A stretch of DNA of 64,000 nucleotides from Actinomyces ruminis (GCF_002154335.2 NZ_MTPX02000042.1:62001-126000), one strand, 5' to 3'. Positions 46,986-56,638 are shown, numbered from the stretch's first letter. The notes: generated by a model from the sequence alone, not told the origin. Made by a program: numbers and translations.

Positions 46986-47762
46986 ATGGACCGCAACTAC
47001 TTCGATCTTTCGGGGCAGGTCGCCCTCGTCACCGGCTGCTCCTCCGGCCTGGGCGTGCAGATGGCCAAGGCGCTGGCCTCGGTCGGCGCGCGCATCGTCG
47101 CCGTCGCCCGCCGCGTAGACCGCATTGAAGCCGTCGCCGCCGATATCACCGAGGAGTTCGGCGTCGAGGCCCTGGCGATCCGCTGCGACATCACGGACGC
47201 CGCCAACGTGGAGGCGGTTGTTGACACCGTCATGGAGCAGTTCGGCCGGCTGGACATCGTCGTCAACAATGCGGGCACCGGCGCGATCGGCCCGGCGGAG
47301 GACATCACCGACGAGCAGTTCCAGCACGAGTTCGACATCGACCTGCTCGGCTCCTTCCGAGTGGCCCGGGCCGCCGCCAACAAAGCCATGATCCCCGCCG
47401 GCTACGGGCGCATTATCAATATCTCCTCCATGTACGGGCTGGTGGGCAATATGGTGGCCGGCTCCGCCCCCTACCACGCCGCCAAGGGCGGAATGGTCAA
47501 CCTGACCCGGGCGCTGGCCGCCGAGTGGGGCAAGTACGGCATCACCGTCAACGCGATCTGCCCCGGCTACTTCTACACCGAGCTGACCACGGACACGCTC
47601 GACTCCGCGTTCTTCCAGGAGCACGCCAAACGCACCATCCCGCTCGGCCGCTACGGCGCGGAGGGAGAGCTCGATACTTCTGCCCTGTTCCTGGCCTCTC
47701 CCGCCTCCGCCTACGTCACGGGCACGGCCATCCCCATCGACGGCGGCTACACCGCCATCTGA
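46986..47762 (+). CDS. Short-chain dehydrogenase (gluconate 5-dehydrogenase-like)
   Basis: 258 residues from ATG 46986. VALVTGCSSGLGVQMAKAL (cofactor loop), NNAGTG, catalytic Ser in NISSMYG, YHAAKGG (Tyr/Lys) and C-terminal GYFYTELT/YVTGTAIPIDGGY. The sequence pattern is that of sugar-acid and sugar-alcohol SDRs; the exact substrate is inferred only. The start is weakly supported, since AAAGG lies somewhat far upstream. Confidence 0.88.
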   Translation: MDRNYFDLSGQVALVTGCSSGLGVQMAKALASVGARIVAVARRVDRIEAVAADITEEFGVEALAIRCDITDAANVEAVVDTVMEQFGRLDIVVNNAGTGAIGPAEDITDEQFQHEFDIDLLGSFRVARAAANKAMIPAGYGRIINISSMYGLVGNMVAGSAPYHAAKGGMVNLTRALAAEWGKYGITVNAICPGYFYTELTTDTLDSAFFQEHAKRTIPLGRYGAEGELDTSALFLASPASAYVTGTAIPIDGGYTAI

Positions 47763-47781
47763 TCGCCGGCCAGGCCCGCAT

Positions 47782-47901
47782 TGTCGCAAATGGTCACAAA
47801 CGCGCCCCGGACACCGGACAGCGGTTCGCGGATCGTTGGAATCATGCGGTTTCGGAATCGGCTCGGGCGGCCGGAAACGACGTTTGTGACCGATTCAGAC
47901 A
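47782..47901 (+). repeat. 120-bp TGTC/GACA element, copy 3 (divergent ends)
   Basis: Starts TGTC and ends GACA; inner arms GGTCACAAACG (47792-47802) and CGTTTGTGACC (47881-47891) are perfectly paired. The core CGTTGGAATCATGCGG again starts at offset 52 (47834). The ends differ from other copies but stay complementary, which implies selection for pairing. Confidence 0.75.
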
Positions 47902-47970
47902 ATCAGCGAGCGGGAGGCGACATTGCAGGGGCGTCAGTGAGCGGCGTGGTGCACTCCCGCACTCTATGGG

Positions 47971-47989
47971 CGAGGTGAGGCTAAGCTAA
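47971..47989. promoter_or_regulatory. Candidate DtxR/IdeR iron box
   Basis: CGAGGTGAGGCTAAGCTAA matches the consensus TTAGGTTAGGCTAACCTAA at 15 of 19 positions. It ends five bases before the methyltransferase ATG, a position expected to block expression when iron is plentiful. Confidence 0.55.
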
Positions 47990-47994
47990 CACCT

Positions 47995-48857
47995 ATGAAC
48001 GATGAGCGTGCCTCAGAGACCGTTGCTTCCTACGCCACCGAACCTGTGACCGCTGGAGCCGGTTCCACCGAACCTGCCCTTCCCTACGCCGACCGCCCAG
48101 TGGCCGCCGCCCCCGGCCACTGGGTGCTGGCCCGTGCCGGCAAGCGCGTGCTGCGGCCCGGTGGTGCCGCGCTGTCCGCCACCATGCTGGGGCATGCCGG
48201 CCTGAGTGGCGCCGATGTGGTCGAGCTTGCTCCTGGGCTGGGGCGAACCGCAGCGAGGTCATCGCCGCCGGCCCGGCCTCCTATACCGCCATCGATCGGG
48301 ACCCCGACGCCGCCCGGCGCGTGGCTGCCGTTGTAGGTGACCGCGGCAGCGTCCGCCAGGGGGAGGCCGCGCGCACTGGCCTGCCCGACGCCAGCGCGGA
48401 CGTCGTCATCGGCGAGGCCATGCTGAGCATGCAGGGGGACAAGGCCAAGGCGGCGATCGCCGCGGAGGCGGCCCGGGTGCTGCGCCCTGGCGGCCGCTAT
48501 GCCATCCACGAGCTGGGCGTGGTTCCGGACGACATCGACGAGGCCCACTACACCAAACTCCGCAAGGACCTGGCCCGCGCCATCCACGTCAATGCCCGCC
48601 CCATGACGGCGGCCGCCTGGAAGCAGCTGATGGAGGAGGCCGGGCTCGTGGTCGACTGGGTGGACACCGCTCCCATGGCGCTGCTCAAGGTCGGCCGCAA
48701 CCTGCGCGATGAGGGCCTGGGCGGCCTCGCGCGCATCGCCCGCAACGTGCTGGCCGACGCCGAGTTGCGTCGCCACGTGCTGCGCATGCGCCGCACCTTC
48801 AAGCGCTACGAGCGGGACATGGTCGGCATCGCCCTGGTGGCCCACAAGCCCGAGTAA
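47995..48857 (+). CDS. Class I SAM-dependent methyltransferase, one frameshift
   Basis: About 287 residues. Motif I (DVVELAPGLGRTA) binds SAM; a missing base near 48253 then shifts the frame to SEVIAAGPASYTAIDRDPDAARRV (motif II acidic residue). Later motifs IGEAMLSMQGDKAKAAIAAE and RVLRPGGRYAIHELG (motif post-I/III) are clear. The substrate is unknown. The iron-box candidate directly before the start suggests iron-responsive expression, as for siderophore or haem-related genes. Confidence 0.82.
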
Positions 48858-48966
48858 CGCCCGGCTGGCGACGGCGTCAGTCGCGGTTAGTCACACATGG
48901 CTTGGTCGGTCGGCACCAGGCCAGCGGGGCATGTGTTTCCCGGTGGTGGCTCGGGTGTGCTTTGAC

Positions 48967-49079
48967 GACGCTTCGGCACTTGGCATCGACGCTTCGGCAC
49001 TTCCGACGACGGTTCGGCATCTAGTAGTACGAACCGTCAGGCCACGGTACGAAGCGTCCACTGGAAGGTGCGAAACGTC
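48967..49079. repeat. Dyad box array, GACGSTTCGGCAC type, copy 2 (3 forward + 3 reverse)
   Basis: Forward boxes start at 48967, 48988 and 49008; reverse boxes end at 49038, 49058 and 49079. All pairs share one centre (49023). Boxes 2 and 3 show compensatory change: GACGCTTCG faces CGAAGCGTC, GACGGTTCG faces CGAACCGTC. Between convergent methyltransferase and sdhB genes. Sister of the array at 28048-28240. Confidence 0.85.
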
Positions 49080-49085
49080 GTCGTG

Positions 49086-49452
49086 GGTGACGAATACCTA
49101 GCCGCCTTGCGCTTCGGTCCCGGTCCTCTGCCTCGCTCTTGGCGGGCTTCTTCCGCCGCGAGGATTGAGGCCGAAGATGCGAAGTCAAGGACCTTCTGGA
49201 CTCCTTCCCCTTCGCCGCGAGGATCGAGCACGCTCTGGGTTTCCAGTGGTGTTGCGACGTCGACTCCTCCGGCGGGCCGAGTGCACAAGTTCGCCTCAGG
49301 AACACGGGCTGTCCTCAGTGCTGGCGGCGTGAATGCGTGTTGATGATGGACCCGGGCGCGTCTACCCGCGGGCGCACCCGGGACCAACGCCCTGGATACG
49401 GGCGGTCGGACGCCACGCGCCACAACCAACCACCTCGTCTCCGCCGCCCGGT
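49086..49452. other. Gene-free stretch downstream of the sdh operon
   Basis: I see no supported gene. A short internal repeat (CCGCGAGGATTGAG at about 49157 and CCGCGAGGATCGAG at about 49215) is present. It may be the 3' region of the sdh transcript. Confidence 0.35.
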
Positions 49453-50208
49453 TCAGTTGTCGCGGGTGCGTCCGCGCAGGCCGGCCCGCAGCGCCTCGCG
49501 GTTCAGCGCGGCGATCGCGGTCAGCGGGATGCCCGCCGGGCAGGCCGGCACGCACTCTTCGTACAGCGAGCAGGGGCCGAACAGTTCGTTAACCGCCTGC
49601 GTCATGCGCCGCGCCCGCCGGGAGCGCTCATGGCGGCCCTGCGGCATGAGCGACAGGTGTGCCAGCTTCGCCCCGGCGAACAGCATGGCGGCGCCGTTCG
49701 GGCAGGCTGCTACGCATGCGCCGCAGCCGATGCAGGCGGCGAAGTCGAGTGCCTGTTCGGCCTGCTGGTAGGGCTGGGGCACGGAGTCGGCGTCGGGGGC
49801 GGTGCCCGCGGCCACGTCCACCGTCCCACCGGAGCGGATCAGCTCGTCCAGGGCGGTGCGATCCACCACCAGGTCGCGGATGACCGGAAAGGCCGCCGAC
49901 CGCCATGGCTCCAGGCGGAAGCGGGTGACACCGGGGAAGGCGCGCAGGTGCTGGCGGCAGGCGGGGGTGTTGTCCTGCGGGCCATGAGGCTTGCCGTTGA
50001 CCAGGAAACCGCACATGCCGCACACGCCCTCACGGCAGTCTGACTCGAATACGACCGGTTCGCCGCCGCCTTCGATGATCTGGTCATTGAGGCGGTCCAG
50101 CAGTTCGAGCAGGCTCATCTCCGGCTCGGCGTCGGTGACGGTGTAGGACTCGAAGCGGCCACGGGCGCGCGGCCCGTCCTGCCGCCAGATCTCCAGTTCC
50201 ACTCTCAT
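49453..50208 (-). CDS. sdhB: Succinate dehydrogenase/fumarate reductase iron-sulfur subunit
   Basis: 251 residues. [2Fe-2S] ligands in CREGVCGMCGFLVNG...C, then CIGCGACVAACPNGAAMLF and CVPACPAGIPL for the [4Fe-4S] and [3Fe-4S] clusters. It passes electrons between the flavoprotein and the membrane cytochrome b. Third gene of the sdhCAB operon, overlapping sdhA by four bases. Direction (succinate oxidation or fumarate reduction) cannot be told; Actinomyces are fermentative and make succinate, which favours fumarate reduction. Confidence 0.93.
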   Translation of the reverse strand: MRVELEIWRQDGPRARGRFESYTVTDAEPEMSLLELLDRLNDQIIEGGGEPVVFESDCREGVCGMCGFLVNGKPHGPQDNTPACRQHLRAFPGVTRFRLEPWRSAAFPVIRDLVVDRTALDELIRSGGTVDVAAGTAPDADSVPQPYQQAEQALDFAACIGCGACVAACPNGAAMLFAGAKLAHLSLMPQGRHERSRRARRMTQAVNELFGPCSLYEECVPACPAGIPLTAIAALNREALRAGLRGRTRDN

Positions 50209-52161
50209 CGGTAATCCCTCACCTGCATCGGTACCAGCGAGAAGGCCAGTGGTTCACTGCGGCGCGTGTGTCGGCCGGAGGCGTCGGTCAGCCAGGCGGA
50301 GACCGTGCACCAGTCGGCGTCGTCGCGCTTGGCCTCGCCCTCGGCGGTGGCGTACTCCTCCCGGAAGTGCGCCCCGGCGGACTCGCGGCGGTCCAGCGCG
50401 TCCAGGATCATCACCTCGGCCAACTCCAGGAAGTCGGCCACGCGCAGCGCCTTCTCCAGCTCCTGGTTCAGGCGCTCCGGCCCGCCGATGATCTTCACGT
50501 CCGCCCAGAACTCCTCGCGCAGCGCCCGCACCTGCTCCAGGCCGTGGCGCAGGCCCGCCTCGGAGCGGCTCACCCCGCAGTCGGCGTACAGGACTTCGCC
50601 CAAGCGCCGGTGGAACCAGACGGGCCGGTGCGTGCCACCCACCGCCAGCAGCCGCTCCACCCGGGCGCTGGCGTCGGCGAGCGTGGCGGTTACCTCCGGG
50701 GCGTCGTCGGCCAGCGTGCCGGTGCCCACGAGCCCGGCCAGGTAGTTCGGCACGGACAGCGGCAGCGTGAACCAGCCGTCCACGCTTGCGCTCAGCAGCG
50801 AGTTGGCGCCCAACCGGTTGGCGCCGTGGTAGTTGTTGGACGCTTCCCCGCCCACGAACAGTCCCGGAATGGTGGACATCTGGTCGAAGTCCACCACAGG
50901 CCGCCCATGGTGAAGTGGGCGCCCGGGGCGATGCGCATGGGCACCTCGTAGGGGTCCTCCCCGGTGGCGTCCAGGTACATGTCGAACAGGTTGCCGTAGC
51001 GGGCGGCGATCACCGGCTTGCCCAAGCGCTCCAAGGCGTCGCGGAAGTCCAGGTAGACGGAGTTGTGCAGCGGGCCGACGCCGTGCCCGGACTCGATCTG
51101 CTCGCGGGCGTTGCGGGAGGCGACGTCGCGCGGGGTCAGGTTGCCGAAGGCCGGGTACTTGCGTTCCAGGTAGTAGTCGCGCTCGTCCTCGGGGATGTCA
51201 TTCGGGGGCCGGTCGTCCCCGGCGCGCTTGGGCACCCAGATGCGCCCGTCGTTGCGCAGCGACTCGCTCATCAGCGTGGTCTTGGACTGCCAGTGTGAGC
51301 TGACCGGTAGGGCGGTGGGGTGGAACTGCACCATGCAGGCGGAGGCGAAGGCGGCGCCGCGGCGGTGGGCCCGCCAGGTGGCCGAGGCGTTGGAGGCCAT
51401 GGCCAGGGTGGAGTAGTGGAAGACGCTGCCATAGCCGCCGGTGGCCAGGATGACGGCGTGTGCCGTCCAGGGGCGGATCTCGCCGGTGAGCAGGTCGCGG
51501 GTGACGATGCCCTGGGCGCGGCCGTCGGCGACGATCAGGTCCAGCATCTCGGTGCGCGAGTGCATGTGCACGCTTCCGGCGGCGATCTGCTCCTGCAGCG
51601 CCTGGGCGCAAGCGACCTCCAACTGCTGACCGGTCTGCCCGCGCGTGTAGTAGGTGCGCGATACCTGCACGCCGCCGAAGGAGCGGGTGGCCAGCTGGCC
51701 GCCGTACTCGCGGGCAAAGGGGGCGCCGATGGCGTACATGTGGTCGATGACCCGCACCGACTCCATTCCCAGGCGCACCACGTCGGCCTCCCGGCCCCGG
51801 TAATCGCCGCCCTTGACGGAGTCCTTGACGAAGCGGTTCAGGGAGTCGCCGTCGACCTTGCGGGCGCGGGCGGCGTTGATGCCGCCCTGCGCGGCCACGG
51901 AGTGGGCCCGGCGCGGCAGATCGTGCAGGCTGAAGCACTCCACCCGGTAGCCCAGGCGGCCCAGGGTGGCGGCGGCCCCGCTGCCGGCCAGGCCCGTGCC
52001 GACGACGATCACGGTCATTCGCCGCCGGTTGGCGGGGTTGACCAGCCGGTACTCGTCGCGCCGACGCGTCCAGGCCTGCTCGGGCGGGCAGTCGGCAGGT
52101 GCGGGTCCAGGTCGGGGCCGACGTCGTACAGGTCGTCGACCGGGGGCGGTACGGGGCTCAT
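50205..52161 (-). CDS. sdhA: Succinate dehydrogenase/fumarate reductase flavoprotein subunit, two frameshifts
   Basis: ATG 52161 (overlapping the sdhC stop) starts [20 protein letters not shown]. One missing C near 52093 leads to [32 protein letters not shown] (FAD dinucleotide motif). [12 protein letters not shown] holds the flavinylated His. Near 50896 one G is missing in GGCCTGTGGTGGAC, after which [20 protein letters not shown] continues. Corrected length is about 652 residues, normal for actinobacterial SdhA. Both errors lie in G/C runs. Confidence 0.92.
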
Positions 52162-52948
52162 GCGATCACTCCGCTCAGTACCATCAGGGGCAGCATGCCA
52201 TTGCCGATGGCGATGGCCAGGGCGACGGCGAGGGCGATAACTAGGCAGATGCGGCGCAGCCGCCCGCCGGTGCCACCCAGGTCGTTGACCACCGACCACA
52301 GCCCCTGCGCCAGGTGCACGCCGATCAGGAGCATGATCAGGCTGTAGAAGATGGCCATGGTCGGGCGCGACAGGCTGGCGATCAGATTCTCGTACGCGTA
52401 TGCCGTCATCTGCCCGTCGGAGTGTGTGGCGGCTAGGAAGCCTCCGGGCGACACCAGGCGGCCGATGGTCAGGTCGAGCAGGTGCACGATGATGAACGCG
52501 AGTATCAGACCACCGGTGATGATCATGGTGCGGGCGCCGAAGGTGCGCGCACGCATGTTCCGGCGGCGGAAAGCTCCGCGGGCGCTCCGGCCCCGCGACC
52601 ATAGGGCAATACCGGATGCCACATGTAGGATCAGACAGGTTCCCAGCACCAGTCGCAGAATCCACAGCACGCCCTCGTGGGGGACGAGCGGGTAGCCGAT
52701 TTCCCGCAGCCACTCGGCGTAGTGGTTGTATGCCTCGGGCCCCTGGTAGGCCTTCAAGTTGCCGATCATGTGGACGAGTACGAACAGTCCCATGATGGGC
52801 CGGTGATCGCCATGGTCGTCTTCAGGGCGGTGAAGGACACGCGGTACCGGCGTTGTGGGCGCGGTGCGGGCAGATCGCCGCGCGGCGGCGCTCCGGTCGG
52901 CGCGGTGGTGCCGGCGGCCGGGGTGTGGGAGCGGGTTTGTGCGGGCAT
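52158..52948 (-). CDS. sdhC: Succinate dehydrogenase cytochrome b subunit, one frameshift
   Basis: ATG 52948 follows GGGAGC. The N-terminus is hydrophilic ([13 protein letters not shown]...), then [11 protein letters not shown]; one C is missing near 52797 before [19 protein letters not shown]. Five helices follow, with His residues ([25 protein letters not shown]) that can ligate two haems, as in the single-subunit cytochrome b of type B enzymes. Corrected length is about 264 residues. First gene of the operon. Confidence 0.9.
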
Positions 52949-53188
52949 CAGAGCTCCCCTCGACGACGATGTCCTGCGGGCGTCACCCATGGGTGTTCAG
53001 GTACGCGATTATGGTAACGCATGTCACAAAAGAACGGGGGTGGATAGGTGGATGTCTTGTATCGCGGTTCCGTGTGTTTCGAATTATGGCCATGTGTGCT
53101 GTGGGCATGGCCTCGGCCTCTGGAGCGGCGTTCGGGGGGGGGGCAGGCCAGATCCCGGGAGGTACCTGGTGCGCGACGTCGGGTCTCG

Positions 53189-53266
53189 CGTACGACTTTC
53201 CGCCTCACGTACGCGTTGTGGAGTAATTCGACCGCCAGGCGCGGGGAAACCTCCAAAACGCGTACG
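53189..53266. repeat. Dyad box array, CGTACG type, copy 2 (2 forward + 1 reverse)
   Basis: CGTACG at 53189 and 53208 (CTCACGTACGCGTTGTGG) face CGTACG at 53261-53266 (AAAACGCGTACG). Box spacing is 19 bp. The flanks match the copy at 1887-1983 over most of their length, for example TTTCCGC and GAAACCTCCAAA. The fourth box has decayed. Confidence 0.7.
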
Positions 53267-53385
53267 CCAGAGCAATATGGCTCTGCCGGTTTGTGGGCGT
53301 GGCGGGGGTGGTTAGTGTTGCCGACCTGGTGGGTTGGAGGCTGGTGGGCGTTGTGTGCCCTGGGCGCCCCAGCCGTGGGGCGGAA

Positions 53386-53505
53386 TGTCCAAATTCGGTA
53401 CTAAGGCCGTCGATGACTGCTGGAGCCGTTTCTGAAACTGCATGATTCCAACGTTCTGTCTGGGGTCGCGGGCAGCGTCGGAGTCGTTTATGCCGATCCT
53501 GGACA
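53386..53505 (-). repeat. 120-bp TGTC/GACA element, copy 4 (inverted)
   Basis: TGTCCAAATTCGGTA at the left and TGCCGATCCTGGACA at the right. Read on the minus strand, CGTTGGAATCATGC starts at offset 52, exactly as in the other three copies. It lies downstream of dapD on the same strand. Confidence 0.8.
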
Positions 53506-53602
53506 CTTTGGGCCACCTGGCATGGGACTCGGCGCCCGGTGCGCTGGCTGCCGATGGCGAGGTCCTTGGGGTCCGTCGCCCGCACCTGTCCCGGCCCCCT
53601 AC

Positions 53603-53694
53603 TTGGACCGCGATTCTGCGGTTGGACCGCCTGGGAGTGCGTCCGGGGCGGTCCAAGTGCAGCCAGACGGTCCAAGTGCGGCCAGACGGTCCAA
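53603..53694. repeat. Dyad box array, TTGGACCG type (2 forward + 3 reverse)
   Basis: TTGGACCG at 53603 and 53622 face CGGTCCAA ending at 53656, 53675 and 53694; spacing is 19 bp and the first two pairs share the centre 53639. The reverse arm is a near-perfect 19-bp tandem repeat. The 880-bp gap 52949-53829 holds this array, the 120-bp element and the CGTACG array. Confidence 0.75.
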
Positions 53695-53829
53695 GCAGAC
53701 ACGGGTCAGCCGGTCGAACCGCAAACAGCCACATCCCAGACATCACGCCAACCCCACACGCTTAAACCGGAGGAACCAGCAAATCTCGTACGTGAGGGGG
53801 CGCAGTCGCGCGTGTGAATGGACGAGTGC

Positions 53830-54816
53830 CTACAGCCGGGACGCCGCGGCCTGCGGGTCCAACTCAATGCCCTTGCCGCCGCGGGAGAGTGCCTCCACCG
53901 CCCCGGACTGGGAGTTGCGGCGGAACAGCACATTCGAGGCCCCCGCCAGCGCACTGGCCGACACCACGCGCGGCTCCTTGAACAGGCCATGCGAGCCGGG
54001 CACCACCCCGCCCTGCGGCATCAGCGACACACGGGTGCCCGCGGTGACGAACAGGCCGGCCTCGACCACGCAGTCGTTGCCGAGCGGGATGCCCAGGCCC
54101 GAGTTGGCCCCTAACAGACAGCGCTCGCCCAGCGCCACCCGGCGTCCGTCTCCTCCTGCGGGCAGGCCCATGGTGGAGGCCCCGCCGCCGATGTCCGAGC
54201 CGTCGCCGACGACCACGCCCTGGGCGATGCTGCCTTCCACCATGGAGCGTCCGAGCGTGCCCGCGTTGTAATTGACGAAGCCGCCGTGCATGACGGTGGT
54301 GCCCTCCGACAGGTAGGCGCCCAGGCGCACGTTCGCGGCGTCGCCGATGCGCACCCCGGAGGGCAGCACGTAGTCGGTCATGCGCGGGAACTTGTCCACG
54401 GACAGCACCTGCACGGGCCGCCCCAGGGAGGCCTGCAGACGGATGCGCGTGGCCTCGAAGTTCTCCACCGCGCAGGGGCCCGCCGACGTCCACACCACAT
54501 TGGGCAGGCGGGAGAAGAGGCCGTCCAGGTTGATGGTGTTCGGGCGCACCAGGCGGTGGGACAGCATGTGCAGACGCAGGTAGGCTCCGGCCACCGTCTG
54601 CGGGGCGTCGTCCAGGTCGGCGGAGGTGCGCACCACGGTGGTGTGCACGCCGCGGGCCGGGTCGCGGCGCTCCATGGAGCTGAGCGTGGCCAGCAGGTCG
54701 GTGTCGCCGTCGTCGGGAGCCTTGCCCAGGACCGGACGGGGGTACCACACGTCCAGGGTGTTGCCGTCGTCGGTCACGGTCGCCAGGCCGAGACCCCATG
54801 CGCTGCGAGTCGTCAT
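53830..54816 (-). CDS. dapD: Tetrahydrodipicolinate N-succinyltransferase
   Basis: 328 residues from ATG 54816. Left-handed beta-helix hexapeptide repeats (VRIGDAANVRLGAYLSEGTT, GSIAQGVVVGDGSDIGGGAS, LGANSGLGIPLGNDCVVEAG) and an actinobacterial-type N-terminal domain. It transfers succinyl from succinyl-CoA to tetrahydrodipicolinate in lysine and meso-DAP or lysine-type peptidoglycan precursor synthesis. Monocistronic. Confidence 0.93.
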   Translation of the reverse strand: MTTRSAWGLGLATVTDDGNTLDVWYPRPVLGKAPDDGDTDLLATLSSMERRDPARGVHTTVVRTSADLDDAPQTVAGAYLRLHMLSHRLVRPNTINLDGLFSRLPNVVWTSAGPCAVENFEATRIRLQASLGRPVQVLSVDKFPRMTDYVLPSGVRIGDAANVRLGAYLSEGTTVMHGGFVNYNAGTLGRSMVEGSIAQGVVVGDGSDIGGGASTMGLPAGGDGRRVALGERCLLGANSGLGIPLGNDCVVEAGLFVTAGTRVSLMPQGGVVPGSHGLFKEPRVVSASALAGASNVLFRRNSQSGAVEALSRGGKGIELDPQAAASRL

Positions 54817-54972
54817 GGACGCACCATACGGGACGCCGGGCGGTGACGCACGGTACAGAGGGGCGACGGCGTTGTCGGGGTGTGAAGACCGGGCCAGCAG
54901 GCGGGCGGACGCACCGGCGGAGCGCACCGCGCGGACGTCGCCGGCGAGATCGCGGCGTGCAAGAATCGTGGC

Positions 54973-55725
54973 ATGGCGCGTACCACCATCCACCTCATGC
55001 GGCACGGCGAGGTCCATAACCCCGAGGGCGTGCTCTATGGGCGCCTGCCCGGGTATCACCTGTCCGACCTCGGCCGGCAGATGGCCGACCAGGTAGCCGA
55101 CGTGCTGTCCGCCTCCGGCCACGACATCGCCGCCGTGATCACCTCCCCGCTGGAGCGGGCGCGCGAGTCCGGCGCCCCCACCGCGGCCGCGTTCGGCCTG
55201 CCGCTAACCAGCGACCCGCGCCTGATCGAGGCCGACAACCACTTCGAGGGCGTGCCCGTCAACCGGGACCGGAGGATTCTGGCCCGCCCCGAGCACTGGC
55301 GTTACTACGTCAATCCGCTGCGTCCGAGCTGGGGGGAGCCGTACACGCAGCTGGTGGCTCGCATGAGCGATGCCGTCCGGGCGGCCATACCGCAGGTCGA
55401 GGGGCGCGAGGCCCTGCTGGTGTCTCACCAGCTGCCCGTGTGGGCGCTGCGTCTGTACCTGGAGGGGAGGCCGTTGGCGCACGACCCGCGGCGGCGTCAG
55501 TGCGCGCTCGCTTCGCTGACCTCGCTCACCTTCGATGGGCGCACCCTGGTGGGGTTGTCCTACTGGGAGCCCGCCGGCGACCTGCTGCGTCGCGCCGAGG
55601 ATATGGTGCCGGGGACCTCCGCCGCCGCCGAGAATGTCGGGGGAGGCCGGGACAGAGACGGCGTGCCGGACCAGGCCTGCGCGCGCGCTGCCGGCTGCGC
55701 CTCCCACGACGCCGACGACGCATGA
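54973..55725 (+). CDS. Histidine phosphatase family protein
   Basis: 250 residues. Starts TIHLMRHGEVHNPEGVLYGR, the RHG active-site motif with the phospho-His; a second His lies in ALLVSHQLPVWALRL. Member of the phosphoglycerate mutase-like superfamily. The substrate may be a sugar phosphate or nucleotide-derived phosphate. It overlaps the next gene by four bases (ATGA). The C-terminal 35 residues are low-complexity and specific. Confidence 0.88.
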   Translation: MARTTIHLMRHGEVHNPEGVLYGRLPGYHLSDLGRQMADQVADVLSASGHDIAAVITSPLERARESGAPTAAAFGLPLTSDPRLIEADNHFEGVPVNRDRRILARPEHWRYYVNPLRPSWGEPYTQLVARMSDAVRAAIPQVEGREALLVSHQLPVWALRLYLEGRPLAHDPRRRQCALASLTSLTFDGRTLVGLSYWEPAGDLLRRAEDMVPGTSAAAENVGGGRDRDGVPDQACARAAGCASHDADDA

Positions 55726-56531
55726 CCGGAACACCCGTGTCGTCGGGCCCCGCGCGGCCCGACGACGGCGCTTCGGGAGCCGTCGGCTCCACTGCGGGCG
55801 AGTTGGTGCCCGCCCGGGGCGCCGACGTCGTTCCCGCTGCGCCGGCCCGGCCCGCCCCACGCCGCCCCTGGACCGGGCAAGACTTCGTGTGGTGGAACAC
55901 CGCCGGCGTGCTTACCGCGCTGCGGGCCGGACGCCGCCCCAACCCGGTATCCCCGGTGATTGACCCCATCCGCGCAGCCTTCTCCGCCGACGAGGTCATG
56001 CTGGCCAGCTGCGACGCGGAGATGCTGGTGTGGCGGCGCGGCGACGCCACCTACAATCCCTCGCGCGGCTTCTTCCTGGCCGGCGGACCGGTGGGGCTCG
56101 CGCTGACGGCCGCCTTCTTCGGTGGACAGGCCTACCTCAACTCCCGCAGCAAGCGGGCCGCCGAGGCCGACGCGTGGAGAAGTGGCGGCATCTGGCCTAC
56201 GCCCGGCTGACGGTCTCCACTCACGGCATCTACCTGGCACCGGCGAGGGCGTCATGCCGATCGCCTTCGCGACGTGCAGGAGGTGCAGCTCACCGGTGTG
56301 GGCGAGGTGGTGATGGCGGCTGCCAACGCCTCCGGGTCGGCGCGGTGGAAGCTGCGCGGCCAGTGGGCCGAGCTGGTGCTGGTCATGTGGGCGGCGCAGT
56401 ACCTGCCCGGTCACCCTCAGCTGGTGGGCCGCACCTGGCTGCCGGCCGATTGGTTCGTGCATGCCGCCGCCTGGGGCTACGCCGTCGACACCTCCAACTG
56501 GCCCCGCTATCAGCCGCGCGCCCTGGACTGA
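55722..56531 (+). CDS. Uncharacterised protein with membrane helix, three frameshifts
   Basis: Starts MTGTPVSSGPARPDDG, Pro/Ala-rich, then QDFVWWNTAGVLTALRAGRRPNPVSPVIDP, SADEVMLASCDAEMLVWRRGD and one hydrophobic segment (GGPVGLALTAAFFGGQAYL). Three single-base losses (about 56175, 56242 and 56265) break the middle; the pieces WRHLAYARLTVSTHGIYLA, GEGVMPIAF and DVQEVQLTGVGEVVMAAAN join into one protein of about 270 residues. No known family is recognised. It is coupled to the phosphatase upstream. Confidence 0.65.
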
Positions 56532-56638
56532 GCCAGGCTGGGTGTGGGATCATGGCAGGGAGCCGAGCGGCGGCAACCGCCCGACTCCCCGGGAAACCGG
56601 GTGTCGCTCAGTGCCTTAAGACACTGAGAAGAGCTGTC

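Noticed and set aside
49086-49440. Minus-strand gene at 49037-49555
   Set aside because: It overlaps the end of sdhB and the box array, and composition is that of shadow frames; no ribosome binding site.
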